This document shows positions 24,741 to 33,363 of a stretch of 33,570 bases of DNA, one piece after another. The notes under the pieces are model-generated. The model saw only the letters and a program-made list of their open reading frames with translations. It was not told the DNA's origin and ran no database searches. How positions within the stretch are numbered: position 1 is the stretch's first letter; the number at the start of each line of letters is the position of its first letter. Made by a program: the position numbers and the translations under genes. The DNA comes from an uncultured Acidaminococcus sp. (GTDB lineage: Bacteria; Bacillota; Negativicutes; Acidaminococcales; Acidaminococcaceae), in the NCBI GenBank assembly GCA_900315205.1, contig OMYF01000007.1, positions 65,969 to 99,538 of the forward strand, read 5' to 3'.

Positions 24741-25694
24741 ATGTCCCACGCTATCGATAACCGCAAAATTGCCATCATCGGCACCGGTATGGTCGGTTCG
24801 ACGATCGCCTATACCCTTATGGAACAGGGTCTGTTCTCGGAAATCGTCCTCGTCAACGCCCATCGGGAACGTGCTGAAGGCGAAGCCATGGATATCAACC
24901 ATGCCATGACCTTCCTGTCCCCGATGAATATCTACGCCGGGGACTACGACGATATCGTGGACGCGTCAATCATCATCGTCACCGCCGGAGCAGGGCAGAA
25001 GGTCGGCGAGACGCGCCTGGATCTGGTCAGGAAGAACGCCGCGATCCTGGGCGGCATCATTCCGGAAATCGCCCGGCGGGATTATCAGGGGATCCTGCTG
25101 ATCGTTTCCAATCCCGTGGATATCCTGACCCATGTGGCCCTCAAACTTTCCGGGTTCTCGCGCTGCCGCGTCTTCGGTTCCGGCACGGTACTCGACACGG
25201 CACGCCTCAAATATCTGATCGGAGAACATCTCGACGTGGACTACCGCGGTGTACAGAGCTACATCATCGGAGAACACGGCGACAGCGAAATCCCGGTCTG
25301 GAGCAGCACCTGTGTGTCAGGGATCCCGCTCAACACATTCTGTGAGCTCCGCGGTTTCCATGAGCATCAGGCATCCATGCAGCGCCTGGCCCAGTCCGTG
25401 AAGAACAGTGCCTACGAAATCATCAAAAGGAAAAAGGCCACGTATTACGGCATTGCCATGGCAGTGCGTTATATCTGTGCCGCCATCGTCCGGAATGAAC
25501 GGAGCGTCCTGCCCGTTTCCTGCCATCTGGAAGGGGAATACGGGCTCCGGGACGTCACGCTGAGCGTACCTGCCATCGTAGGCTGCAGCGGCATCCAGAA
25601 GATTCTCCCGCTTGCCCTGGACCGGGAAGAATCCGCCGCCTTTGCTGAATCGGCGCGGATCCTGAAAGAAACAGCCGCTTCGCTGGAGCTGTAA
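24741..25694 (+). CDS. ldh: L-lactate dehydrogenase
   Basis: Reduces pyruvate to L-lactate with NADH in the cytoplasm. The product is 317 aa. The dinucleotide loop is GTGMVG (14-19). Substrate-binding Gln86 and Arg92 sit in GQKVGETRLDL, Arg155 is in LDTARL, and catalytic His179 is in GEHGDSEIPVWS. Gln86 favours pyruvate over oxaloacetate, so LDH rather than malate dehydrogenase. The acidic residue that normally ends strand beta-2 and binds the NAD ribose is Asn39 (VLVNAHRERAEGEAMD), which may change cofactor affinity. A related 2-hydroxyacid dehydrogenase activity cannot be excluded. AAAGGAG precedes the ATG, and a strong promoter lies upstream. Confidence 0.9.
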   Translation: MSHAIDNRKIAIIGTGMVGSTIAYTLMEQGLFSEIVLVNAHRERAEGEAMDINHAMTFLSPMNIYAGDYDDIVDASIIIVTAGAGQKVGETRLDLVRKNAAILGGIIPEIARRDYQGILLIVSNPVDILTHVALKLSGFSRCRVFGSGTVLDTARLKYLIGEHLDVDYRGVQSYIIGEHGDSEIPVWSSTCVSGIPLNTFCELRGFHEHQASMQRLAQSVKNSAYEIIKRKKATYYGIAMAVRYICAAIVRNERSVLPVSCHLEGEYGLRDVTLSVPAIVGCSGIQKILPLALDREESAAFAESARILKETAASLEL

Positions 25695-25760
25695 AGACAA
25701 AAGATCCTCCGGGCCGTGCAGGAGCTCATCCTGCAGTCCCGAGGCCGGCTGACAGGCCGG

Positions 25761-25810
25761 AAACGCCGGTGGGAGCCAGACCGCTCAGGTCCTGGTTCCC
25801 ACCGGCGTTT
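25761..25810. terminator. Terminator between ldh and the convergent GTPase genes
   Basis: AAACGCCGGTGGGA (25761-25774) pairs perfectly with 25797-25810; CCAG/CTGG extends the stem inward. It ends in GTTTTG on the plus strand and can serve both convergent units. T-tracts are short. Confidence 0.75.
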
Positions 25811-25882
25811 TGTCTGCATAAGCCGCCCGGAATCCATCCGCGGCCCGCTGTCCCTGCCATTTTCGGCCGCTCCGGGCAGGGC

Positions 25883-26926
25883 TCATTCCCGCTTGGCATC
25901 CAGTGCCTGCAGCAGGCGTTCCCGGGCCAGTTCATAACAGGCATTGACATAACTGCGGCCCGTCCCGGATACGAGTTTGTAGCCGATAAAAGCCGCTGTC
26001 GCCTGTCCCACGACGGGCACGACCTTGAGGAAGGTCCGGGCAACGATCTGGCGGCTGGCATTCTTCAGGATCATGCGGATGCCCTCCCGGCTCATCCCCT
26101 GCAGCACGAGTTTCTTATCCTGCAGGGAAACTTTCCGGCTGCTGCGAATGATTTCCGGGGTGATGCCGAATGTCTGGCGGATGCAGGTATACATTTGGTA
26201 CAGGATCAGGAGATCCACGGTCATATCGACGACCATGAGCGGATTCAGCCCGTTATAGGCTGAATAGGTGGCACTGCGCCGGACAAAACTCATGGCGGCT
26301 GTTTTCTTGGCCTCGAGCTGTTCCCGGGTCCGGGCCTCGGCTGTCAGGATGTATTTTTCCCGCCGGGCCTCGTTCATCTTGCTCATTATGACATCATTCA
26401 GGTGTCCGATGCCCTGCCATGCGCCCTTCCGCGTGGAAACAAAGACCAGGTCGAACGCGTCGCTTCCCAGCTGGAAAGCCACATCCCTGCGGATGGCCTC
26501 CTCGCTTTCCTCGAGTGTCCTGCCCTCATCATAGATCAGATCAAGTTTATTGCGCACAAAGATGCAGGGCTTTTTCATCGCTTCGAGAAGACGGAAAAAA
26601 CGGGTATCGGCAGCACGCAGTTTATCCGAAAACACGCAGAGGAAAAGGTCATACTGGAAGGGCTGGAACTTCTCCAGGAAGGCTTCTTCCGGAAACCCCT
26701 CGGTGCCGTATCCCGGCAGATCGATAAAAGTCACGTCGCCATGTTCCACGACGACCGCGTCTTTGGTCGTATCGGTCTCTTCCCCCGTCTTCACAGCCTC
26801 ACGGCCGCAGACGGCATTGATGAGGCTCGACTTGCCGCTCCCCGGCTGGCCGAACAGGACAATGGTCACATTCTCCTCGTCGATGCCCTGCAGTTTTTCT
26901 TTTATGGATTCAAGTTCATTTGTCAT
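25883..26926 (-). CDS. YcjF/DUF697-like GTPase, second of a tandem pair
   Basis: 347 aa. The N-terminal GTPase domain has G1 GQPGSGKSS (26-34), a TDTT G2-like threonine (51-54), G3 DLPG (69-72) and G4 NKLD (126-129). The C-terminal half is helical with hydrophobic stretches, for example VVPVVGQATAAFIGYKLV, typical of membrane-associated DUF697/YcjF-type proteins. The function of these GTPases is unknown; membrane or envelope stress roles are inference. It overlaps the upstream paralogue by 11 nt (ATGACAAATGA). Its own ribosome site is weak (GGGG), so it probably depends on translational coupling. Confidence 0.85.
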   Translation of the reverse strand: MTNELESIKEKLQGIDEENVTIVLFGQPGSGKSSLINAVCGREAVKTGEETDTTKDAVVVEHGDVTFIDLPGYGTEGFPEEAFLEKFQPFQYDLFLCVFSDKLRAADTRFFRLLEAMKKPCIFVRNKLDLIYDEGRTLEESEEAIRRDVAFQLGSDAFDLVFVSTRKGAWQGIGHLNDVIMSKMNEARREKYILTAEARTREQLEAKKTAAMSFVRRSATYSAYNGLNPLMVVDMTVDLLILYQMYTCIRQTFGITPEIIRSSRKVSLQDKKLVLQGMSREGIRMILKNASRQIVARTFLKVVPVVGQATAAFIGYKLVSGTGRSYVNACYELARERLLQALDAKRE

Positions 26927-28124
26927 GCGTATGCATACCCCACTGGATTTCAGCTTTCAGACGCCGGTCGGCGAATTCATAGCACGTCCGGACGTATTGT
27001 TTGCCCACATAGTACATACTGCCCGCATTCAGTCCTGCCGCCGCTGCCGCTCCCGCCAGGGGAATGAACCGGGCGGCCCGGTTGCCGGTTTTTTTCCGGA
27101 GCAGGAGGGCCAGGCCCTTGCTCAGGCGCTCTCCGGTCACTCCGCCCGCCATCCTGCGGACAAGGGACGGCGCCGTCCCTTCGGGCGGAAGATCCCATTC
27201 TCCGAGTCCGAAAGCGTCCCGGATCGCCTGGTACATATTTTTCAGGATGCGGGCATCGATGACCGCATCCATCCCCAGGACGGGGTTGAGCCCATTGCCG
27301 GCAGCAAGCGCCGTATAGCGGCGGACCATCTTATCGGCAGCACGCCGCTTGGCAAGGAGTTCCGCCTCCGTATAGGCCTTGATATGGCGGATATAGCGGT
27401 CCTGCCGTGCCGGTGTCAGATGCGCCGCGATAGCCTGCTGGAGTGCCGGGATCCCGCGTTCTTCAGCCGGTGCCCAGTCCGTCCGGCAGCTTGTGAAGAA
27501 CACCTCTGCCTGGGGGCCCACCTGATGCTCCACGTCCCGCCGGACCGCTGCCCTGGCAGCTTCTCCTTCCGGCCCCTTCCGGGGCAGCCCATCCGTTTTA
27601 TTACGCACGAACAGGCAGATCCGTCCCAGCCGGGCCAGCCGGTTGAAGAAATCCGTATCCGTTTCGGACAGTTTTCCGGAGAAGACGCAGAGGAAAAGAT
27701 CATACTGCAGCGGATCGAAGGCGGAAAAATACGCCCGGGCCGGGAATCTGGCCGTATCATAACCGGGCAGGTCCACATAGACCACATCTCCGGTCTCGAT
27801 GACCTGTGCTTTCCGGGTCGTATCCGTCATTTCCCCGACCTGGGCAAGTTTCTGTCCGGTCAAGGCGTTGATGAGAGAACTCTTGCCCGCACCGGGCTGC
27901 CCGAAAAGGCAGATGGAAATCTTCTTCTGCCGTTCTTTCTGCCAGGCTTCAAAGAAACGGACGGCCAGTGCCTGGTAGCTTTCCTGCGAAGGGAGGATAT
28001 CCTTCAGGCCCTTTTGAGACGATTCCGCGCCCGCTGCCGTCCCGGCGGGCTTTTCCCCGGCAGAGCCGGAAAATCGCTCTGTCAGTCTATGCAGATACTG
28101 TGTCCTCAGTTTTGTAAATTTCAA
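26916..28124 (-). CDS. YcjF/DUF697-like GTPase, first of a tandem pair
   Basis: 402 aa from a TTG start at 28124 with AAGGTG upstream. Polar residues 1-65 precede the GTPase domain: G1 GQPGAGKSS (75-83), TDTT (100-103), G3 DLPG (118-121) and G4 NKTD (175-178). The C-terminal region contains small-residue-rich hydrophobic segments (PLAGAAAAAGLNAG), suggesting membrane contact. It matches its neighbour through long blocks such as YDLFLCVFS and FVRNK, so the pair arose by duplication. The two probably work together, perhaps as a heterodimer. They diverge from a secreted M48 protease gene across a shared 244-nt region. Confidence 0.85.
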   Translation of the reverse strand: MKFTKLRTQYLHRLTERFSGSAGEKPAGTAAGAESSQKGLKDILPSQESYQALAVRFFEAWQKERQKKISICLFGQPGAGKSSLINALTGQKLAQVGEMTDTTRKAQVIETGDVVYVDLPGYDTARFPARAYFSAFDPLQYDLFLCVFSGKLSETDTDFFNRLARLGRICLFVRNKTDGLPRKGPEGEAARAAVRRDVEHQVGPQAEVFFTSCRTDWAPAEERGIPALQQAIAAHLTPARQDRYIRHIKAYTEAELLAKRRAADKMVRRYTALAAGNGLNPVLGMDAVIDARILKNMYQAIRDAFGLGEWDLPPEGTAPSLVRRMAGGVTGERLSKGLALLLRKKTGNRAARFIPLAGAAAAAGLNAGSMYYVGKQYVRTCYEFADRRLKAEIQWGMHTHDK

Positions 28125-28227
28125 GACACGTCACCTTCTCTTCCACTCGGATGGGAACCCGCGCAGTCCCTGCTGCCCGGCAGATCAGGGCAGCTCTGCG
28201 GCAGAGACCATCCACTGTCTTATTGAA

Positions 28228-28258
28228 ATTATATCATACAGGACTCTTTTTATGCCAA
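28228..28258 (-). promoter_or_regulatory. Possible promoter of the GTPase pair
   Basis: On the minus strand, TTGGCA (28258-28253) and consensus TATAAT (28233-28228) are 19 nt apart, slightly longer than ideal. No clear promoter for the divergent protease gene was found in the same 244 nt. Confidence 0.4.
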
Positions 28259-28368
28259 ACTGCGTAAAAATCACTGCTCAGGGCCTTCCGGGCATGGAAA
28301 AACGCGGCGATTTGTATTACCATGATAGGAACAGAAAAAACGGGATCACTGTTACGGAGGAAAGTATC

Positions 28369-29682
28369 ATGAAACAGTCATTTTTGCATCTGAAGCAGCG
28401 GGCGGCAGCACTTGCCGCGGCAGCATTCCTCGCGATCGGCAGCCTGGGCCTTCCGGCCACGGCGCATGCTTTTGACTGGGGCAACGCGGTCGGTGCCGTC
28501 ATCGGAGCGTCTCTGGAATATTCCATGCTGACCAGGCAGATGAACTATCTTGACGGGAAGGGCCGCCAGGCATTCCTCAAATCCATCAAGGAAAGGGACG
28601 GGGTCTGTGACGAATATGAAGCGAACGCCATGCTGGACAATGTCATGGGCCGCCTGACCACCGTCCTTGAAAAGGAGGACCCGAAGCTCTCCGAAAAACC
28701 GTATAACTATTTTGTCAACAACAACGAAAATTTCAATGCCTACTGCACGCTGGGCCACAATCTGTCCGTCAACATCGGCCTGTTCCGGATGCTCGACTAC
28801 AACGAGGACGAGGTGGCCTTCGTCGTAGGCCATGAGCTGGCTCACGGCCAGAAGAACGATCCCGCCAGCGGCGTAAGGAAATCGTTCCCCATCATCCTCC
28901 TGGCCGCTGCAGCCGGTTCCCAGGGGAGTCTGCTGGAAGCCATGGGGGTCAATGTCCTGGCCAACATGGGAACTGCCAAGATGGTCACCCTGCCCATGGA
29001 AAAACGGGCGGACAAACTCGGGTTCGAATATGCCTCCGAAGCAGGCTACAATCCCGGGGCCGGGGCCGCCCTGTGGCAGCGCGTGATCGAAAAAATGGGG
29101 ACTGAAAGGCAGTCCTTCCTGGGGTCCGTCTTCAATCCTTCCGACCACCCCGGCAATGAGGCCCGCCGCGACCGCTACACAAAAAGGATGTATGAATACA
29201 GCGGCAGACACGTGAACGTCGACAAAAAGACAGGTTCCGTCCTCGTCAACAAAAAAGTTGTCGGGCTGCCCGTCAGCACACCTTCCATGAGCAGCCGGGA
29301 ACGGGCTTATACGGTGGCAGGGCGTCTGGCAAAGGTCTATCATGACCAGCCCGGAGCCATTCCTGAAGCCAGCCAGGACGGATCCAGCCTTTACTTCGGC
29401 AGCAGCCGCATCATGACCTTTGCCGCCGGTGATGAGGGAACTGCCTGGGTGGCGGCTCTCAGCCGGGCAGCCGGCAGGGATACAGGACGCAGGACCGGAA
29501 AGGATGACGGAAAAAAGTCCGCGGAAACAAAACCGGTCAAAGAGGGGCAAAAGAACGCAGCCGGGAATGCGGATAAAAAACTGAAAAAGACCGCGGACGG
29601 AACCACGTCCCGGCCGGTGAGCTTCCGGCAGCGCGTGGAAATGCGCAAAGCGGCGGAAAAAGCAGCCGCTGCAGCCAGATGA
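28369..29682 (+). CDS. Secreted M48-family zinc metalloprotease
   Basis: 437 aa from ATG 28369 (GGAGG 8 nt upstream); the frame is open back to 28252 without a ribosome site. A signal peptide ends at about ATAHA-F (residues 30-35). The zinc motif HELAH is at 155-159 (VVGHELAHGQ), and Glu211 in MEKRADKLG is the likely third ligand. A hydrophobic stretch at about 173-184 follows the active site. The last 90 residues or so are rich in Lys, Arg, Ala and Glu and look disordered, which is unusual and may bind the wall. Relatives act in envelope protein quality control; that role is inferred. It is divergent from the GTPase pair. Confidence 0.88.
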   Translation: MKQSFLHLKQRAAALAAAAFLAIGSLGLPATAHAFDWGNAVGAVIGASLEYSMLTRQMNYLDGKGRQAFLKSIKERDGVCDEYEANAMLDNVMGRLTTVLEKEDPKLSEKPYNYFVNNNENFNAYCTLGHNLSVNIGLFRMLDYNEDEVAFVVGHELAHGQKNDPASGVRKSFPIILLAAAAGSQGSLLEAMGVNVLANMGTAKMVTLPMEKRADKLGFEYASEAGYNPGAGAALWQRVIEKMGTERQSFLGSVFNPSDHPGNEARRDRYTKRMYEYSGRHVNVDKKTGSVLVNKKVVGLPVSTPSMSSRERAYTVAGRLAKVYHDQPGAIPEASQDGSSLYFGSSRIMTFAAGDEGTAWVAALSRAAGRDTGRRTGKDDGKKSAETKPVKEGQKNAAGNADKKLKKTADGTTSRPVSFRQRVEMRKAAEKAAAAAR

Positions 29683-29728
29683 CCGGATGGTAAAAAGGCT
29701 GTGGTGCTTTGATGCCATGGTGCTGCGA

Positions 29729-29775
29729 AGCTTTGGGCTTTGGGGCTTTGGGGCTGTGAGGCTGTGAGGCTGTGC
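29729..29775. repeat. 8-bp tandem repeat, about five to six units
   Basis: Two units GGCTTTGG (29736-29751) are followed by GGCTGTGA twice (29752-29767) and GGCTGTGC (29768-29775). A degenerate unit precedes them. It lies between the protease stop and the asparaginase terminator. It looks like a slippage-prone microsatellite and encodes nothing I can support. Confidence 0.8.
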
Positions 29776-29853
29776 AGCCGAAAGCGGTGCACCTCTCCTG
29801 CCATTGCCGTAAAATCCATCTTTTCGGCCGGGCTGGAAGTCCTGCAAACATCA

Positions 29854-29903
29854 AAACAAAAAAGGAGCCGTGAGGGAATGTCCCGACATTCCTTCACGGC
29901 TCC
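29854..29903 (-). terminator. Intrinsic terminator of the asparaginase gene, palindrome family member
   Basis: Arms of 18 bp (29864-29881, starting GGAGCCGTGAGGGAATGT, and 29886-29903) enclose a CCCG loop. On the minus strand a T-rich run (29863-29854) follows. Size, loop length and sequence match the terminator core at 21342-21381. Confidence 0.9.
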
Positions 29904-29951
29904 CGTACTGCCTGTGCCTTCCCGCTGGCAAAGCCGGTTTCCCCGGCGCGG

Positions 29952-30908
29952 TCAGTATTCTTCTTCCACCGGGTTATTGGCCAGCGCCCACATCAGTTTC
30001 GTCAGAGCTGCCTCCAGCGTCATCGGACCGCCCGATTCCACTCCGGCCTGAGCGGCCAGGATGCCCATGGGATAGAGGGACAGGTCCACACCGTCGAACA
30101 GGCACTGGGACACACAGACGATACGCACACCGGCCTTGACGGCCCGGCGGATGGCGGGCAGGAAATTATCCCGCTGCGTGTTGACGCCGCCGGCTCCGTA
30201 GCATTCAAGGACAATGCCCTTATAGCCCCGGGCCACGGCATAATCGATGATGTCCGGCTTCAGTCCCGGCGTCATGGTAATGGCCATGACCCGGGGTTCG
30301 ACTTTGTTTTCCACCCGGAAGCCGCCGACGACTTCCCGGCTCGGCAGATTCTTTTTGACGCCGTCTTTGCCAAAATACAGTACCGGCGATTCATTCACGC
30401 TCTCAAAAGCATTCACATTGCGCGTGAAGATCTTTTTGGCACAGTTTCCTCTGATGACCTTGTTCCCGAAGGCGATGAACACCCCCGGCAGCCCGCTGGC
30501 TGCCACAGTAAAAGCCAGTTCGAGATTGCTGCGGCCGTCACTGTTTGTCAGGCTGAGCGGTATCTGGGAACCGGTCAGGACGACGGGCTTGCCCAGATTG
30601 ATCAGCATCCAGGACAGGGCCGAAGCTGTATAAGCCATCGTATCCGTGCCATGGGTCAGCACAAAGGCATCGTATTCGGAATAGTTGTCACCGATGACAC
30701 CGGCCCAGTCGGACCACTGTTCCGGTACCAGATTGCTGCTGTCCACAAGAGTCAGGTCCTGTACCGTGATCTCGCCGAGCCGGCGCAGCTCCGGTACGGC
30801 GTTCAGGATATCATTGCCCGAAAGGGCCGGTTCCAGTCCATCGTCCGTGACCTGGCAGGATAAAGTCCCTCCGGTCGTCAAAAAAAGGATTTTTTTCAAA
30901 AATGCCAT
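29952..30908 (-). CDS. ansA: Type I L-asparaginase
   Basis: Hydrolyses L-asparagine to aspartate and ammonia; with no signal peptide it is likely cytoplasmic. The product is 318 aa from the ATG at 30908 (GTGAGAAAG upstream); the longer frame to 30977 would run through the promoter. Catalytic Thr15 is in TTGGTLS, and the second active-site triad sits in THGTDTM (Thr88, Asp89). VLTGSQIPL and ECYGAGGVNT are further family blocks. Length and motifs fit AnsA/AsnA-type enzymes rather than the secreted type II. It has its own promoter and terminator. Confidence 0.92.
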   Translation of the reverse strand: MAFLKKILFLTTGGTLSCQVTDDGLEPALSGNDILNAVPELRRLGEITVQDLTLVDSSNLVPEQWSDWAGVIGDNYSEYDAFVLTHGTDTMAYTASALSWMLINLGKPVVLTGSQIPLSLTNSDGRSNLELAFTVAASGLPGVFIAFGNKVIRGNCAKKIFTRNVNAFESVNESPVLYFGKDGVKKNLPSREVVGGFRVENKVEPRVMAITMTPGLKPDIIDYAVARGYKGIVLECYGAGGVNTQRDNFLPAIRRAVKAGVRIVCVSQCLFDGVDLSLYPMGILAAQAGVESGGPMTLEAALTKLMWALANNPVEEEY

Positions 30909-30947
30909 CTCTTTCTCACTTCCATTTGGTATCATAGACTTTACCGT

Positions 30948-30977
30948 ATTATACCATATGGAAAAAAGTCCCGTCAC
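30948..30977 (-). promoter_or_regulatory. Promoter of the asparaginase gene
   Basis: On the minus strand, GTGACG (30977-30972) and TATAAT (30953-30948) are 18 nt apart; TGG directly before the hexamer makes it an extended -10 element. Transcription would start about 30 nt before the ATG. Confidence 0.6.
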
Positions 30978-30978
30978 G

Positions 30979-31014
30979 GGGAGAAAACCGGCATTCCGGC
31001 TTCTCCCGGTTTTT
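30979..31014 (+). terminator. Possible terminator or attenuator hairpin
   Basis: GGGAGAA (30979-30985) pairs with TTCTCCC (31001-31007), and CCGG (30988-30991) with CCGG (30996-30999). GGTTTTT follows. No plus-strand gene lies just upstream, so it may block read-through or attenuate the next gene, whose ATG is about 30 nt further on. Confidence 0.5.
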
Positions 31015-31045
31015 CATTCCTGTCCGTCCGAAGAAGGTGTTTTTC

Positions 31046-31642
31046 ATGATGTTCCGTCAATACATCCTGCTGCTGTGCTGTCTTGCCGGGGTCCTCACAG
31101 TCCCCAGGCCGGCCCTCTCGGACGGTGCGTCTTACGGAAGCCTGGCGCGCCGTCCCCGGATCGTCTACCATGACGGCAGGGCGCTCCTGACGAATCCGCC
31201 TGCAGCAGGCGCCTCCGCTCCTTTCCTCCAGCCTTACCACCGGGAAGTGGCTGCCATCCAGGCTTCGGAAAAAGGTGCCGGTGCGCTCTTTCCCATGACC
31301 ACATCCGCTGTGCCGGAAACGCAGCTCACCGTATGGAAACCCCTGGCCGCCATCGGGCTCCCGCCCTCTCCGGTTTTGCCGCCGCCCCTTATGACACCGC
31401 TGCCGCAGCCCGGTCTCCGGGTCGACCCGTTCGGACCGGTCCCCGTCAAACTCGCCGCGCTGCCCAGGGCTGTCCCGGCTCCCGCCGCAGTCCTGCCTTC
31501 CGGTGCGGGCAAAGCAGCGGCAGCGACGCCCTACCTCGTACGGCCGGCCCGTCCGGATACGCCGGCTGTAACCGTTACCAGACCGCCCATCCCACCCGGG
31601 CGCCCCGCACCCGGCGGCCCCCGGGTCCCGATCAGGCGGTAG
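31046..31642 (+). CDS. Secreted proline-rich protein of unknown function
   Basis: 198 aa. The start is ATG 31046 with AAGAAGG 8 nt upstream; a GTG at 31037 is part of that site and is rejected. A signal peptide (RQYILLLCCLAGVLTV) is likely cut after ALS. The mature part is rich in Pro and Ala (PPSPVLPPPLMTPLPQPG, then PPIPPGRPAPGGPRVP). It has few acidic residues and no recognisable domain, so it is probably extended or disordered and perhaps wall-associated. The stop codon overlaps an AGGAGG that precedes a two-codon frame (ATG GGC TGA, 31654-31662) and then a 42-codon frame (31662-31790). I cannot assign a function. Confidence 0.6.
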   Translation: MMFRQYILLLCCLAGVLTVPRPALSDGASYGSLARRPRIVYHDGRALLTNPPAAGASAPFLQPYHREVAAIQASEKGAGALFPMTTSAVPETQLTVWKPLAAIGLPPSPVLPPPLMTPLPQPGLRVDPFGPVPVKLAALPRAVPAPAAVLPSGAGKAAAATPYLVRPARPDTPAVTVTRPPIPPGRPAPGGPRVPIRR

Positions 31643-31826
31643 GAGGTGCAGGGATGGGCTGATGCCCCGCATGCACTCCCCCGCAGCCGTCTGGAAGACA
31701 GCGAAAAGCCCGGCAGCAATGCTTCGTATGGCCCTACGCGAGTTCCTGGATTCTGTATACAATGTAACATTGCAGAAGATTTTTCCCTGATTTCATTCTT
31801 TTTTGTTGATTTTTTTTAAAATATCC

Positions 31827-31855
31827 TTGACATATAGGTTTTTGTTTTGTAGAAT
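31827..31855 (+). promoter_or_regulatory. Consensus sigma-70 promoter of the ilvC T-box transcript
   Basis: TTGACA (31827-31832), a 17-nt spacer and TAGAAT (31850-31855); start near 31862. This is the best promoter match in the window. Confidence 0.9.
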
Positions 31856-31861
31856 GCACTC

Positions 31862-32155
31862 AAGCTCTTCAAGAGAGCATCCATAAGGAAAATCCACTGA
31901 CGGGAAGAGTAGCTTCTCCCTTTCATCTGCAGAGAGCCGGCGGCTGGTGCGAGCCGGAGATGATGGAGCGGCGAAACTGGTCCCCGAGGAGAAGTGCTGA
32001 ACAGGCTGTCCCCAGTAGGTGCTTACGTAGGTCCCACGTTACCGGGAACGCGTATGTTTGTACGTTGCAGAGTGCCCGCTTCCAGCAATGGATCCGGGAA
32101 TCAGGGTGGTATCGCGGAATTGTCTCCGTCCCTTTTAAGGGACGGATTTTTTTTA
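31862..32155 (+). promoter_or_regulatory. T-box riboswitch controlling ilvC, probably leucine-specific
   Basis: The T-box sequence AGGGTGGTATCGCGG lies at 32103-32117; the usual form has TACCGCGG, so one base differs. Upstream is Stem I, with the loop-E AGTA (AAGAGTAGC near 31905-31913) and AGAGAGCCGG near the apical bulges. The specifier loop reads GAAACTGG at about 31974-31981. By analogy with GAA-N-codon-purine loops, the specifier is CTG (Leu); ACT or GTC are less likely alternatives. The UGGU of the T-box would pair with an ACCA tRNA end. Uncharged tRNA should stabilise the antiterminator and allow ilvC transcription. Confidence 0.93.
32125..32154 (+). terminator. Regulated terminator of the T-box
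   Basis: TCCGTCCC (32125-32132) pairs with GGGACGGA (32139-32146) and is followed by a run of eight T residues. The 5' arm also belongs to the alternative antiterminator formed with the T-box sequence. Confidence 0.93.
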
Positions 32156-32206
32156 CCCCCATTCCCTGCAGCAACAGTCGGAGCCATCGTCACGAAGGAA
32201 CAATGA

Positions 32207-33235
<1,029 letters not shown>

Positions 33236-33239
33236 TCCG

Positions 33240-33289
33240 GAAGCATGACGCTTCTTTCCGTCAGCAGCACCTTGTGCAAATCATGCTTC
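33240..33289. repeat. 9-bp inverted repeat just after ilvC
   Basis: GAAGCATGA (33240-33248) and TCATGCTTC (33281-33289) enclose 32 nt. No T-run follows, so it is not a standard terminator. It might stabilise the 3' end of the ilvC message. Confidence 0.4.
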
Positions 33290-33363
33290 ATCCTGCAAAA
33301 ACAGCAGCAGGAAATGACAAAATCCGCAAAATATACTGCTGAAAGGACCATCAGTGCCTGACA

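Noticed and set aside
28252..28368. A longer N-terminus for the M48 protease starting at 28252.
   Set aside because: It would place 39 residues before a clear signal peptide and has no ribosome site, whereas ATG 28369 has GGAGG at 8 nt.
33240..33289. An ilvC intrinsic terminator.
   Set aside because: The 9-bp stem encloses 32 nt and no T-tract follows, so it does not meet terminator criteria.
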